64,000 bases of DNA from Xanthomarina arctica (GCF_014638915.1 NZ_BMFQ01000002.1:992001-1056000); one strand, 5' to 3'; shown: positions 29,129 through 37,819, counted from the first letter of the stretch. Program-made: numbers and translations. The notes: generated by a model not told the origin, from the letters alone.

Positions 29129-29692
29129 TTGACACTAACCACAAAAAATATTGAGCAGCTCATTGCCCTTTGTAAATCTGGAAACCAGCTTGCGCAGTTG
29201 GAAATTTATAACAGATATTATAAAGCCATGTTTAATGTAGCTTATAGAATTGTAAAAGATCGTTTTGAAGCTGAAGACGTGATGCAGGAAGCTTTTCTGT
29301 TAGCCTTTACAAAACTAGAAAACCTGCAGGATGTTTCAACATTTGGGGCTTGGTTAAAACGAATTGTTATTAATAATAGTATTTATCATTATAGAAAAAA
29401 TAACAAATACGATACGATTTCTTTTGAAGATATTCAATACAAAATTGAAAATGAAGATCAAGGGATTCCTAATGACTATGAGTTTACTAATTTAAAAGCC
29501 AAACAAGTGCTCGAGACCTTAAAAGCTTTAAAAGAGAACTATAGAATTACGTTGACCTTGCACTTAATTGAAGGATACGATTATGAGGAAATTTGCAACA
29601 TTTTAAATATTAGCAATGCTAGTTGCAGAACCACAATATCAAGAGCTAAAGAAAGTTTAAGACAAAAATTACAACCCCTAGTATCACATTAA
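29129..29692 (+). CDS. ECF-type RNA polymerase sigma factor
   Basis: A 187-residue sigma-70 family protein with only the two ECF domains. Region 2 is MFNVAYRIVKDRFEAEDVMQEAFLLAF (about 36-62) and region 4 is YRITLTLHLIEGYDYEEICNIL...SRAKESLRQKL (about 135-182). The start is a TTG codon: no ATG occurs before region 2, and the frame upstream lacks coding character. It is followed after 10 bp by a single-span anti-sigma-like gene and two secreted beta-helix-type proteins, so it probably controls this operon in response to an envelope signal. Confidence 0.93.
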   Translation: MTLTTKNIEQLIALCKSGNQLAQLEIYNRYYKAMFNVAYRIVKDRFEAEDVMQEAFLLAFTKLENLQDVSTFGAWLKRIVINNSIYHYRKNNKYDTISFEDIQYKIENEDQGIPNDYEFTNLKAKQVLETLKALKENYRITLTLHLIEGYDYEEICNILNISNASCRTTISRAKESLRQKLQPLVSH

Positions 29693-29702
29693 AACACCAC
29701 GT

Positions 29703-30269
29703 ATGAACAAAGATAACCTAGATAAATTATTTGATGATCTACAGGATGCATTTAATGTTGAAGAACCTAATTCTGGACACACGAAGCGTTTTTTGGATAA
29801 GTTAAATGCGAATGCCAATCCTGTAGGAACTTCAAGAGGTTCTAAAATAATACACTTATGGAAACCCTTGGCTGGAATTGCTGCAACTCTTGTTTTAATT
29901 TTAACCTTGGTTATAGCTAACAAGCCACAAAACGAAGTAAGAGATCTGGCTAATGTATCTCCTGAAATGGAAAAAACACAAAGTTTTTTTACAAGCACCA
30001 TTTCTGAAGAATTAAAGAAACTGGAAAGCGAATCAAATCCAGAGACTAAAATGATCATTAAGGATGCCTTAATTCAAATTAAAAAACTGGAAATAGATTA
30101 TGAAAACCTTAAAGTGGATTTAACAAAAAGTGGTGATGATAACCGAGTGATTTTTGCCATGATAAAAAACTTTCAAAACCGAATAGATATTTTACAAAAC
30201 ACACTAATAAACATAGAAAACATTAAACAACTTAACAACGTAAATTATGAATACAATTCAAATATATAG
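29703..30269 (+). CDS. Putative membrane anti-sigma factor
   Basis: The 188-residue protein has a short cytoplasmic N-terminus (MNKDNLDKLFDDLQDAF, then a basic stretch), one transmembrane helix around residues 53-75 (PLAGIAATLVLILTLVIA), and a helical, coiled-coil-prone outer domain ending in leucine/isoleucine-rich heptads (NFQNRIDILQNTLINIENIKQL). There is no zinc-binding HxxxCxxC anti-sigma motif. Topology and position directly after the ECF gene support the anti-sigma role by inference. Its last 23 bp overlap the next gene, indicating translational coupling. Confidence 0.75.
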   Translation: MNKDNLDKLFDDLQDAFNVEEPNSGHTKRFLDKLNANANPVGTSRGSKIIHLWKPLAGIAATLVLILTLVIANKPQNEVRDLANVSPEMEKTQSFFTSTISEELKKLESESNPETKMIIKDALIQIKKLEIDYENLKVDLTKSGDDNRVIFAMIKNFQNRIDILQNTLINIENIKQLNNVNYEYNSNI

Positions 30270-31350
30270 ACTATTAACTCTCTTTTTGCTTTTACCAATT
30301 ATCGGTTTTGCAACAACGGAGATTGAGGTAGATTCAATAACTAAAGAGAAACACACCAAAGAAAAGATTATAAAAAAATCTTATAACGTGTCGACTAATG
30401 CTACTTTAAAAATAGATAACAGCTATGGGAATTTAGACATTGTTACTTGGAATGAAAATAGAATAGAAATTGTTGTAACCATTACTGTAAAAGGTAACGA
30501 CGAAGAAAAGGTGCAACAAAAACTAGACGACATTTCGGTAGATTTTAGTGGAACGAACAGTCTTGTTTCTGCTGAAACAATTTTCAATAAATCCAAATCC
30601 AATTCTTGGTGGAATTGGAGTGGCAATAACAATGTAAACATGAGCATCAATTATGTCGTTAAAATTCCTATTACGAATTCTATAGATTTAAGTAATGATT
30701 ACGGGAACATTAATGTAGGAAAGCTTGAAGGTCGTGCAACTATTAGTTGCGATTATGGAAAAATTACTACCAAGGAATTGATGGCTGACAACAACAAAAT
30801 AAGTTTCGATTATACTTCTAATTGTTATTTTGAATATATTAAAAGTGGCGAAATAAATGCTGATTATAGTGGCTTTACTGTAGCAAAAACTAAAAACATT
30901 AAAATTAATGCTGATTATACCTCTTCTATTATAGAAACTGCTGAAGACGTAAATTATGTTTGTGACTATGGTTCAGTAAAAATTAATAGAGCGAATAACA
31001 TTGTTGGGAATGGCGATTATTTAACTGTAGTTATTGGTGATGTTTATAAAAACGTAACACTTGAAGCCGATTATGGCTCCATAAAAATTGAAAACATGAC
31101 AGAAAAAGCAGGCAATGTAACGATTGAATCAGACTACACAGGAATTAAAATTGGCCATGCTCCTACTTACAATTTTAATTTTGACATCCATTTAGAATAT
31201 GCTTCTTTAAATGATAGTGGCTTTGAATTCAATAAAAAACGTGAAGAATCTGGAGAAAAATATTATGCTGGTTATTATGGCAGTTCAAATTCAGGGAACC
31301 TTATAAAAATAGAATCAGACTACGGAAGTGTGACATTCAATAAAAACTAA
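30247..31350 (+). CDS. Secreted DUF4097-like beta-helix protein
   Basis: A 367-residue protein with signal peptide (LLTLFLLLPIIGFA, cleavage near 22) followed by the DUF4097-type start KKSYNVSTNATLKIDNSYGNLDIVTW. The body is built from roughly 20-residue repeats marked by DYG or DYT/DYS (for example SNDYGNINVG, SCDYGKITT, NADYSGFTV, EADYGSIKIE, ESDYTGIKIG), as expected for a right-handed beta-helix. It overlaps the anti-sigma-like gene by 23 bp and precedes the DUF2807 protein. Periplasmic or outer-surface location is likely; molecular function is unknown. Confidence 0.85.
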   Translation: MNTIQIYRLLTLFLLLPIIGFATTEIEVDSITKEKHTKEKIIKKSYNVSTNATLKIDNSYGNLDIVTWNENRIEIVVTITVKGNDEEKVQQKLDDISVDFSGTNSLVSAETIFNKSKSNSWWNWSGNNNVNMSINYVVKIPITNSIDLSNDYGNINVGKLEGRATISCDYGKITTKELMADNNKISFDYTSNCYFEYIKSGEINADYSGFTVAKTKNIKINADYTSSIIETAEDVNYVCDYGSVKINRANNIVGNGDYLTVVIGDVYKNVTLEADYGSIKIENMTEKAGNVTIESDYTGIKIGHAPTYNFNFDIHLEYASLNDSGFEFNKKREESGEKYYAGYYGSSNSGNLIKIESDYGSVTFNKN

Positions 31351-31372
31351 TCAATTAAAACTATATTACATT

Positions 31373-32086
31373 ATGAAAAATTTAATTCTTATCGCAGTCA
31401 TACTTATTTCAAGTATTGGATATGCTCAAAAAGTAAATGGTAATGGAAATTTAACAACCATTACAAGAACAACAGGAACTTACGATGCAATTTCATGTTC
31501 TGGCTCTTTCGATTATATTTTAGTAGCCGGAACTGAGGGAACCATAACTCTTGAAGGTGAAGAAAACTTACTCCCATATATTATTACTGAAGTAAAAGGG
31601 AATAAGTTAATAATTAAACAAAAAGACAAAGCTAATTTAAGAACGAGTATCAATAAATCTATAAAAATAACCATTCCGTTTACAGATATTAGTAGTGTTT
31701 CACTTGCTGGATCGGGAGATTTATGGAATGAAGATCTTATTTCTGCTACCAAATTTGAAGCGTCTTTAGCTGGCTCAGGAGATGTTACCTTAAATATTAA
31801 AGCTAATGCTGTAATAGGAAGCTTAGCTGGTTCTGGAGATTTATCTCTAAAGGGAGAAACAGATAGTTTAGAGGCTAATGTCTCTGGTTCTGGAGATTTT
31901 GATGCCTCTAAGTTGGAGTCTAACCATACAGATGTTTCTTTGGCTGGTTCTGGAGATGCTGATGTTGTAAGTAACAAATCTTTAAAAGCTAGAGTTACAG
32001 GATCTGGAGATATCGAATATAAAGGAAACCCCGAAACAGAAGACACAAAAGTAGCTGGTTCTGGGAGTATAAGTAAGGATAACTAA
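31373..32086 (+). CDS. DUF2807 (head GIN domain) secreted protein
   Basis: This is a 237-residue protein with signal peptide ending at GYAQ. The mature part fits PF10988/DUF2807: DAISCSGSFDYILVAG at the start, then seven turns of a beta-helix each carrying a GSGD-type loop (SLAGSGDLW, SLAGSGDVT, SLAGSGDLS, VSGSGDFD, SLAGSGDAD, VTGSGDIE, VAGSGSIS), spaced about 20 residues apart. It is the last gene of the ECF operon and is followed immediately by a bidirectional terminator. Function of the family is unknown; an envelope role is inferred. Confidence 0.9.
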   Translation: MKNLILIAVILISSIGYAQKVNGNGNLTTITRTTGTYDAISCSGSFDYILVAGTEGTITLEGEENLLPYIITEVKGNKLIIKQKDKANLRTSINKSIKITIPFTDISSVSLAGSGDLWNEDLISATKFEASLAGSGDVTLNIKANAVIGSLAGSGDLSLKGETDSLEANVSGSGDFDASKLESNHTDVSLAGSGDADVVSNKSLKARVTGSGDIEYKGNPETEDTKVAGSGSISKDN

Positions 32087-32102
32087 GACTATTATTTTTA
32101 AT

Positions 32103-32141
32103 AAAAAGCCTCTCATTAAATTAATTAGTGAGAGGCTTTTT
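32103..32141. terminator. Bidirectional terminator between ECF operon and MFS gene
   Basis: A 13-bp perfect stem, AAAAAGCCTCTCA (32103-32115) with TGAGAGGCTTTTT (32129-32141), sits in the 57-bp gap between convergent genes and has T runs in both directions. Confidence 0.9.
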
Positions 32142-32143
32142 AT

Positions 32144-33451
32144 TTATTTTTTTAATTTAATATTTTCTTTAGGAACTCTAAATAATAAAATGATACCTAT
32201 CAAAAAGAATACAAATAAAAACAAAATGGCATTCCGCATACTTCCGGTAATCTGATCTATCGTTGCAAAAATAACCATCCCGATAACAATCCCTATTTTC
32301 TCTGCCACATCATAAAAACTAAAAAAGGATGTTGTATCCTCCGTTTCAGGTAAAAACTTAGAATAGGTCGATCTAGCCAAAGCTTGAATACCTCCCATAA
32401 CCAAGCCTACAAAACCTGCTGTAATATAAAAATGAACTGGTGTTATCACAAAATATGCTGCAAAGCAGAGGAACATCCACATAAAATTAACCACAATCAG
32501 TGTTTTTATATTTCCAAATTTTTCAGAAGCTCTAGAAGTTAAAATCGCTCCAAAAATGGCTACAATTTGAATAACTAAAATACTTACTATTAAACCCATG
32601 GTTTTTTCATCATTGTCTGCCCACGCTATTTCTTCTTCACCAAAATATACAGCAATTAACATAATGGTTTGAACAGCCATACTAAACACGAAAAAAGCGG
32701 CTAAATAACGCTTCAATCTTAAGTCTTTTTTAAGTTGATTCCAAACTTGACGTAGCTCTCTAAACCCATTAAGGATGACGTTTCTTGTAACCTTCTCTCC
32801 AGTTGAAACCCCTTTAGGCAAAATGTAAAAAGTATATTGACTAAATAAAATCCACCAAATACCTACCATAACAAAGGACCAACGCATCATTGCCATTTTA
32901 GCTTCGCCAGTTTCTTGGCTCATAACCATGGCTAAATTGATGATTAGTAAAATAACACTACCAACATATCCAAACGAAAATCCTTTAGCACTTATTCTAT
33001 CTTGCTGTTCTGGAAAAGCAATATCCGGTAAGTATGAATTATAGAATACCAAACTTCCCCAGTAGCCAATTAAACCCATAAAATAAAATACCAAGCTAAT
33101 GTAAATATGATCCAAACTAAACCAAAATAAGCCAATGCATCCAAGACCTCCAACATAACAGAAAAACTTCATAAAACCTTTCTTATTCCCAATATAATCG
33201 GCTATTCCAGACAATAATGGCGACAAAATAGATACTACTAAAAAAGTAAAGGCCGTTACAAATGTTATTAATGCAGTGCTTTTAAATTCAAACCCAAAAG
33301 CATTAATGTGTTTTATTTCACTAAAAAATAAGGCAGAATAAAATATGGGGAAAATTGATGATGCTATTGTTAAGGTGTAAACTGAATTTGCCCAATCGTA
33401 AAATGCCCAAGCATTCAGTAATTTTTTGTTTCCTTTTTCAAGTTTTGCCAT
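32144..33451 (-). CDS. UMF1-type MFS transporter
   Basis: A 435-residue integral membrane protein with about 12 predicted helices. The opening NAWAFYDWANSVYTLTIASSIFP matches the Atg22/UMF1-like branch of the major facilitator superfamily (FYDWANSAY-type signature). A loop near the middle (PKGVSTGEKVTRNVILNGFRELRQVW) separates the two six-helix halves, and the second half has GGIQALARSTYSKFLPE, the conserved helix-10 region. Substrate is not predictable from sequence. It is leftward with its own start about 80 bp from the M48 gene stop, separated by a terminator. Confidence 0.9.
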   Translation of the reverse strand: MAKLEKGNKKLLNAWAFYDWANSVYTLTIASSIFPIFYSALFFSEIKHINAFGFEFKSTALITFVTAFTFLVVSILSPLLSGIADYIGNKKGFMKFFCYVGGLGCIGLFWFSLDHIYISLVFYFMGLIGYWGSLVFYNSYLPDIAFPEQQDRISAKGFSFGYVGSVILLIINLAMVMSQETGEAKMAMMRWSFVMVGIWWILFSQYTFYILPKGVSTGEKVTRNVILNGFRELRQVWNQLKKDLRLKRYLAAFFVFSMAVQTIMLIAVYFGEEEIAWADNDEKTMGLIVSILVIQIVAIFGAILTSRASEKFGNIKTLIVVNFMWMFLCFAAYFVITPVHFYITAGFVGLVMGGIQALARSTYSKFLPETEDTTSFFSFYDVAEKIGIVIGMVIFATIDQITGSMRNAILFLFVFFLIGIILLFRVPKENIKLKK

Positions 33452-33465
33452 AAAATATTTTTAAA

Positions 33466-33495
33466 TAAAAAAGCTGTTCTTATTAAGAACAGCTT
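33466..33495 (-). terminator. Terminator of M48 protease gene
   Basis: AAGCTGTTCTT (33471-33481) and AAGAACAGCTT (33485-33495) form an 11-bp perfect stem with a 3-base loop, followed by T residues on the minus strand, 34 bp after the protease stop codon. Confidence 0.85.
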
Positions 33496-33528
33496 CGAAA
33501 GTAAGTAAATAATTTAAATTATTTCTTT

Positions 33529-34359
33529 TTAAAATTTTGTTATTGGTCTAAAAGATGTCACTCCAAACTTTTTAGCCTCAGCTTCTGCCATAGGGACCAT
33601 CTCCGTAATAGCTTGAATTCTAGAAGCATTAGATGGGTGCGTACTTAATAATTCTGGTGGTGCATTGCCTCCACTGTTTGCCTCCATACGTTTCCATAAT
33701 TCTGCCGCTTCCGTTGGATTGTAACCAGCCATTGCCATTAAAATCAAACCAACTTCATCGGCCTGAGATTCATGACTTCTACTAAAAGGTAACATCACTC
33801 CTACTTGAGATCCAATTCCATAATACTGATTAAATGCGGCTCTATCATTATCGTTTTGAATAGCGACATTTCCAGCTAAAGCAACGCCTTGTTGGATATA
33901 ATCTGCACTCATACGTTGTTGACCATGATTAGCAAGCGCATGCGCCACTTCATGCCCCATAATGGCAGCAACTCCAGTTTCACTTTGAGCAATTGGAAGA
34001 ATTCCTGTGTAAAAAACAATCTTACCTCCTGGCATACACCAAGCATTAACTGTATTATCGTCTATAAGCGTATATTCCCACTTATAATCCTTTAAATAAC
34101 CCTCATAACCATTGGCATTTAACCAACGTTCCGCAGCTACTGAAATTCGCTGTCCAACTCTTGTTATCATTTCAGATTGTGCCGTTCCAGTAATAACCTT
34201 ACTTTCAGAAAGCACTTGATCATATTGCTGAAAAGCAGTTGGAAATAATTGTGAATTTGGCACCAAAGCCATCGTTTGTTTTCCCGTAAATGGATTTGTG
34301 GAACATGCCATGACAAGCAATAACAGCGCAACCAAACTTAGTATGTTTCTTAATTTCAT
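33529..34359 (-). CDS. M48 family metallopeptidase, lipoprotein
   Basis: From the ATG at 34359 (MKLRNILSLVALLLLVMAC) the protein has 276 residues and a lipobox with Cys19, so it is probably membrane-anchored in the envelope. The zinc site is HEVAHALANHGQQR with the third ligand in SHESQADEVGLILMAMAGY, as in the BepA/LoiP-type periplasmic M48B proteases that clear or assist outer-membrane proteins. The longer open frame upstream (starting MFVLHRK) would bury the signal peptide and is rejected. Substrate is unknown. Confidence 0.93.
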   Translation of the reverse strand: MKLRNILSLVALLLLVMACSTNPFTGKQTMALVPNSQLFPTAFQQYDQVLSESKVITGTAQSEMITRVGQRISVAAERWLNANGYEGYLKDYKWEYTLIDDNTVNAWCMPGGKIVFYTGILPIAQSETGVAAIMGHEVAHALANHGQQRMSADYIQQGVALAGNVAIQNDNDRAAFNQYYGIGSQVGVMLPFSRSHESQADEVGLILMAMAGYNPTEAAELWKRMEANSGGNAPPELLSTHPSNASRIQAITEMVPMAEAEAKKFGVTSFRPITKF

Positions 34360-34513
34360 GTTTAATATTTTATCAGAATAAAAAATTATAAAAAATCCAA
34401 CCTTACGATGTAAAACGAACATTTTTCTATAATTAGTCTATTTAGTTTCAATATGTAAAGTTAATTAAGTTTCACCGACTAAAACTTCACAAACGATAAT
34501 TTATTTAATCCAT

Positions 34514-34990
34514 ATGAAAATTTTAATAAGTATTATTTTAGTTATAAGCATGCAAAGTTGCATTGGTCAAGAAAACAGTAAAAGCTCGCAATATGATTCT
34601 TTTAAAGTTACCAAAACAAATGCTGAATGGCAGGAACTTTTGAGCCCTGAAGCCTATTACGTTTTAAGAGAATCTGGAACAGAAAGGGCTTTTTCAAGTC
34701 CATTAAACAATAATGAAGTTATTGGAATTTACGAATGTGCAGCTTGTAAGACTCCCTTATTTAAAAGTGAAAATAAATTCGATTCTGGAACGGGATGGCC
34801 TAGTTTCGATCAAGAAATAGTTGGTAATGTAGCTTATTCCAAAGACGGAAGCGCCTATTATGGTTTTGAAGAACATTGTGCCACATGTGGTAGCCATTTA
34901 GGGCATATATTTAATGATGGTCCTAAAAACACGACAGGAAAAAGACATTGTATTAATGGTGTGGCTCTTAATTTCGTCCCTAAAAAGTAA
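34514..34990 (+). CDS. msrB: Peptide-methionine (R)-S-oxide reductase, lipoprotein form
   Basis: It reduces methionine-R-sulfoxide in damaged proteins. The 158-residue chain begins with a lipoprotein signal (ISMQSC, Cys16), placing it in the envelope rather than the cytosol. The MsrB domain is complete: two zinc CxxC pairs (YECAACKTPLF and EHCATCGSHLGH), substrate loop SGTGWPSF, and catalytic cysteine in KRHCINGVALNF. It is a single-domain MsrB without a fused MsrA. Its electron donor in the envelope is not identifiable here. Confidence 0.95.
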   Translation: MKILISIILVISMQSCIGQENSKSSQYDSFKVTKTNAEWQELLSPEAYYVLRESGTERAFSSPLNNNEVIGIYECAACKTPLFKSENKFDSGTGWPSFDQEIVGNVAYSKDGSAYYGFEEHCATCGSHLGHIFNDGPKNTTGKRHCINGVALNFVPKK

Positions 34991-35060
34991 CTGAAGTAAA
35001 ATATTGTTATTTTTAGAATTTAGTTATTGAAAACAGGAAGTTACTCCTTATTTTTAATCA

Positions 35061-35615
35061 ATGGAAAACACTTTTATAACGGCTATTAAAAAGCAATTTG
35101 ATTATTACAAATTAGTTGGAGACAAAACGTTCGATCAATTAACTTTTAAAGAGCTTATTTGGCAACCAAATGATACATCTAATAGCATTTCTGTTATCGT
35201 GAAACATATGGTTGGAAATATGTTTAGCCGTTGGACAAACTTTCTAACTGAGGATGGTGAAAAATCATGGAGACAACGAGAGCAAGAATTTCAACCAAGC
35301 TATAAAAATAAAGAAGAATTAGTAGTGGCTTGGGAAAGTGGCTGGAACTGTTTATTTGAGGCCATTTCGCCTTTACAAGACCAAGACATGTCTAAAATAG
35401 TTTATATTAGAAATGAAGGACATTTAGTTTCTGAGGCTATTTTTAGACAATTGGGTCATTATCCATATCATATTGGTCAAATAGCCTATCTAGGGAAACT
35501 TCAAAAAGGTGATGCTTGGAAATCTTTATCCATCCCAAAAGGACAATCTACATCTTACAATAAAGATAAGTTTAGTCAAGATAAGGAAAGACCGCATTTT
35601 ACCGATAATCTTTAG
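35061..35615 (+). CDS. DUF1572 / DinB-like protein
   Basis: A 184-residue four-helix-bundle protein of the DinB superfamily, DUF1572 branch. The opening ENTFITAIKKQFDYYKLVGDKTFDQL and ELIWQPNDTSNSISVIVKHMVGNM are typical. The putative metal-binding histidines are in IVKHMVGNM and LGHYPYHIGQIAYLGK. Members are widespread in Bacteroidetes and Bacilli; no activity is firmly known, though the superfamily includes thiol-dependent transferases. It follows msrB by 70 bp on the same strand and could share its transcript. Confidence 0.88.
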   Translation: MENTFITAIKKQFDYYKLVGDKTFDQLTFKELIWQPNDTSNSISVIVKHMVGNMFSRWTNFLTEDGEKSWRQREQEFQPSYKNKEELVVAWESGWNCLFEAISPLQDQDMSKIVYIRNEGHLVSEAIFRQLGHYPYHIGQIAYLGKLQKGDAWKSLSIPKGQSTSYNKDKFSQDKERPHFTDNL

Positions 35616-35656
35616 TTGATTATTCTCTCGCAAAGTGGCGGAAATGCAAAGCTTAG

Positions 35657-35686
35657 GTTGAAGTTGAAGTTGAAGTTGAAGTTGAA
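35657..35686. repeat. (GTTGAA)5 tandem hexamer
   Basis: Five perfect copies of GTTGAA lie in the gap between the DinB-like gene and lpdA. Forty-five bases later a different hexamer array begins. Confidence 0.9.
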
Positions 35687-35730
35687 AACTAAATTTTAAT
35701 CAATGACTGGATACTAGATACTGAATACTG

Positions 35731-35766
35731 CGACTGCGACTGCGACTGCGACTGCGACTGCGACTG
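35731..35766. repeat. (CGACTG)6 tandem hexamer
   Basis: Six perfect copies of CGACTG are preceded by degenerate relatives (GGATACTAGATACTGAATACTG). The array is about 65 bp upstream of the lpdA promoter and is much richer in G+C than its surroundings. Confidence 0.9.
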
Positions 35767-35832
35767 TAATCAAAGAATAAAATCCGTCTCTCGATCTAAT
35801 ACATGTCATTAAGTCTATTTTCTCAATCATCA

Positions 35833-35865
35833 TTTGTTATATGAAATTTACTTTTTGTACCTTTG
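35833..35865 (+). promoter_or_regulatory. Bacteroidetes-type promoter of lpdA
   Basis: TTTG (35833-35836) is followed after 21 bases by TACCTTTG (35858-35865), matching the TTTG/TAnnTTTG consensus. The predicted start point leaves a leader of about 24 nt before the ATG at 35896. Confidence 0.8.
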
Positions 35866-35895
35866 TAGCTTCAAAAAACGACTAAAAAATATACG

Positions 35896-37272
35896 ATGAG
35901 TAAATACGATATTATTGTTCTTGGAAGTGGTCCTGGTGGCTATGTTACTGCAATTAGAGCATCTCAACTAGGTTTAAAAACTGCAATTGTTGAAAAAGAA
36001 AGTCTTGGTGGCGTGTGTTTAAATTGGGGTTGTATTCCTACAAAAGCACTTTTAAAGTCTGCTCAAGTTTTCGAATATTTAAAACATGCTAACGATTATG
36101 GCCTGTCTGTAAATGAATTCGATAAAGATTTTAGTGCCGTTGTAAAACGTAGTCGCGGCGTTGCTGAAGGCATGAGCAAAGGTGTTCAGTTTTTAATGAA
36201 AAAGAACAAAATTGACGTTATTAATGGTTTTGGAAAACTTAAACCTGGAAAGAAAGTTGAAGTTGACGGAAAGGAATATAGCGCAGATCATATAATTGTT
36301 GCAACTGGAGCCAGATCAAGAGAATTACCTAGTTTACCACAAGATGGTAAAAAAGTAATTGGTTATAGAGAAGCTATGACTTTAGCCGAACAACCAAAGA
36401 AAATGATTGTTGTTGGTTCTGGAGCTATTGGCGTTGAATTTGCTTATTTCTACAACTCTATGGGAACAGATGTAACCATTGTTGAATTTTTACCAAATAT
36501 GGTTCCTGTTGAAGATATTGATGTTTCTAAGCAATTAGAAAAAAGCTTTAAGAAAAGTGGTATCAAGATCATGACCTCTGCTGAAGTTACTAAAGTAGAT
36601 ACTTCTGGTAAGGGTGTAAAAGCAACAGTTAAAACGACTAAAGGAGAAGAAGTTCTTGAGGCTGATATTATTTTATCTGCTGTTGGAATTAAATCTAACA
36701 TTGAAAATATTGGTTTAGAAGATGTTGGTATTGCTGTAGATAGAGATAAAATACTAGTAAATAATTATTACCAAACAAACATTCCTGGTTATTATGCTAT
36801 TGGAGATGTTACTCCTGGTCAAGCTTTAGCTCACGTAGCTTCTGCTGAAGGGATTTTATGTGTTGAAAAAATTGCTGGTATGCACGTAGAAGCATTAGAC
36901 TACGGAAACATACCTGGTTGTACCTATGCATCACCAGAAATTGCGAGCGTTGGTTTAACTGAAAAACAAGCAATAGATAAAGGATACGAAATTAAAGTTG
37001 GAAAATTCCCCTTCTCTGCTTCTGGAAAAGCAAGTGCTTCTGGAGCCAAAGATGGTTTCGTAAAAGTAATATTCGACGCAAAATATGGCGAATGGCTAGG
37101 TTGCCATATGATTGGTGCTGGCGTTACAGATATGATTGCTGAAGCTGTTTTAGGAAGAAAACTAGAAACTACTGGACACGAAGTATTAAAAACGGTACAT
37201 CCACATCCAACCATGAGTGAAGCTGTTATGGAAGCAGTTGCTGATGCTTATGGTGAAGTGATTCACTTGTAA
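35896..37272 (+). CDS. lpdA: Dihydrolipoyl dehydrogenase
   Basis: This E3 flavoprotein reoxidises lipoamide in 2-oxoacid dehydrogenase complexes. At 458 residues it is full length. Visible features are the FAD-binding GSGPGGYVTAIRA, the redox disulfide GGVCLNWGCIPTK (Cys41 and Cys46), NAD-binding VGSGAIGVEFAYF, the second FAD motif YYAIGDVTPGQALAHVA, and the C-terminal catalytic HPHPTMSEAVMEA supplied to the dimer partner. It has its own promoter and terminator, and no E1/E2 genes are adjacent. Confidence 0.97.
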   Translation: MSKYDIIVLGSGPGGYVTAIRASQLGLKTAIVEKESLGGVCLNWGCIPTKALLKSAQVFEYLKHANDYGLSVNEFDKDFSAVVKRSRGVAEGMSKGVQFLMKKNKIDVINGFGKLKPGKKVEVDGKEYSADHIIVATGARSRELPSLPQDGKKVIGYREAMTLAEQPKKMIVVGSGAIGVEFAYFYNSMGTDVTIVEFLPNMVPVEDIDVSKQLEKSFKKSGIKIMTSAEVTKVDTSGKGVKATVKTTKGEEVLEADIILSAVGIKSNIENIGLEDVGIAVDRDKILVNNYYQTNIPGYYAIGDVTPGQALAHVASAEGILCVEKIAGMHVEALDYGNIPGCTYASPEIASVGLTEKQAIDKGYEIKVGKFPFSASGKASASGAKDGFVKVIFDAKYGEWLGCHMIGAGVTDMIAEAVLGRKLETTGHEVLKTVHPHPTMSEAVMEAVADAYGEVIHL

Positions 37273-37339
37273 AAGCCCATCCTAACCTTCTAGAAGGGAA
37301 GAAACTTTCACTCTGATGAATAAAAAATAATTATAATGC

Positions 37340-37369
37340 AAAATGCGATTCTAACGAATCGCATTTTTT
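37340..37369 (+). terminator. Terminator of lpdA
   Basis: AAAATGCGATTC and GAATCGCATTTT form a perfect 12-bp stem with loop TAAC and a trailing T run, 68 bp after the lpdA stop. The tail also faces the convergent aroQ gene and may serve both. Confidence 0.88.
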
Positions 37370-37393
37370 ATTTAAATGAATATGAAACTTTAA

Positions 37394-37819
37394 TTAAAGA
37401 GGATTTAAAAAACTTTGTATGCCCAATTCATAACTTTGAAGACCAAAACCTACAATTATCCCTTTGGCGTGAGGAGCCACAAAAGATTGATGTCTAAAAT
37501 CTTCACGGTTAAACGTATTGGAAATATGGACTTCTACAACAGGCGTTTCAATACCTGCAACAGCATCTCCAATTCCTACAGAAGTATGTGTGTAAGCCGC
37601 AGCATTTAATATAATACCTTCATAACTAAAACCTGCTTCATGAAGTTTATCAATAATTTCACCCTCAATATTGGATTGAAAATGTTCTAATGATACGTTT
37701 GGATATTTTTCTTTTATGGTTTCAAAAAATTCATTAAAAGTTAAACTCCCGTAGATTTGAGGTTCACGTTTTCCTAATAAATTTAAATTTGGACCGTTAA
37801 TAATGATGATTTTTTTCAT
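37394..37819 (-). CDS. aroQ: Type II 3-dehydroquinate dehydratase
   Basis: This shikimate-pathway enzyme converts 3-dehydroquinate to 3-dehydroshikimate. Its 141 residues match the small dodecameric type II enzymes. Motifs: IIIINGPNLNLLGKREPQIYG (mobile-loop Arg and Tyr), HFQSNIEGEIIDKLHEAG, ILNAAAYTHTSVGIGDAV, and VVEVHISNTFNREDFRHQS with the catalytic histidine. In related genomes aroQ is often divergent from xerD with little between them; here 2.5 kb of outer-membrane protein genes intervene. Confidence 0.96.
   Translation of the reverse strand: MKKIIIINGPNLNLLGKREPQIYGSLTFNEFFETIKEKYPNVSLEHFQSNIEGEIIDKLHEAGFSYEGIILNAAAYTHTSVGIGDAVAGIETPVVEVHISNTFNREDFRHQSFVAPHAKGIIVGFGLQSYELGIQSFLNPL

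Noticed and set aside
31513-32046. Long open frame antisense to the DUF2807 gene (177 codons)
   Set aside because: It is a by-product of the GSGD-repeat coding pattern; no start context, promoter or plausible protein character.
33529-34422. Longer start for the M48 lipoprotein
   Set aside because: It would place 21 residues before a perfect lipoprotein signal peptide; ATG at 34359 is preferred.
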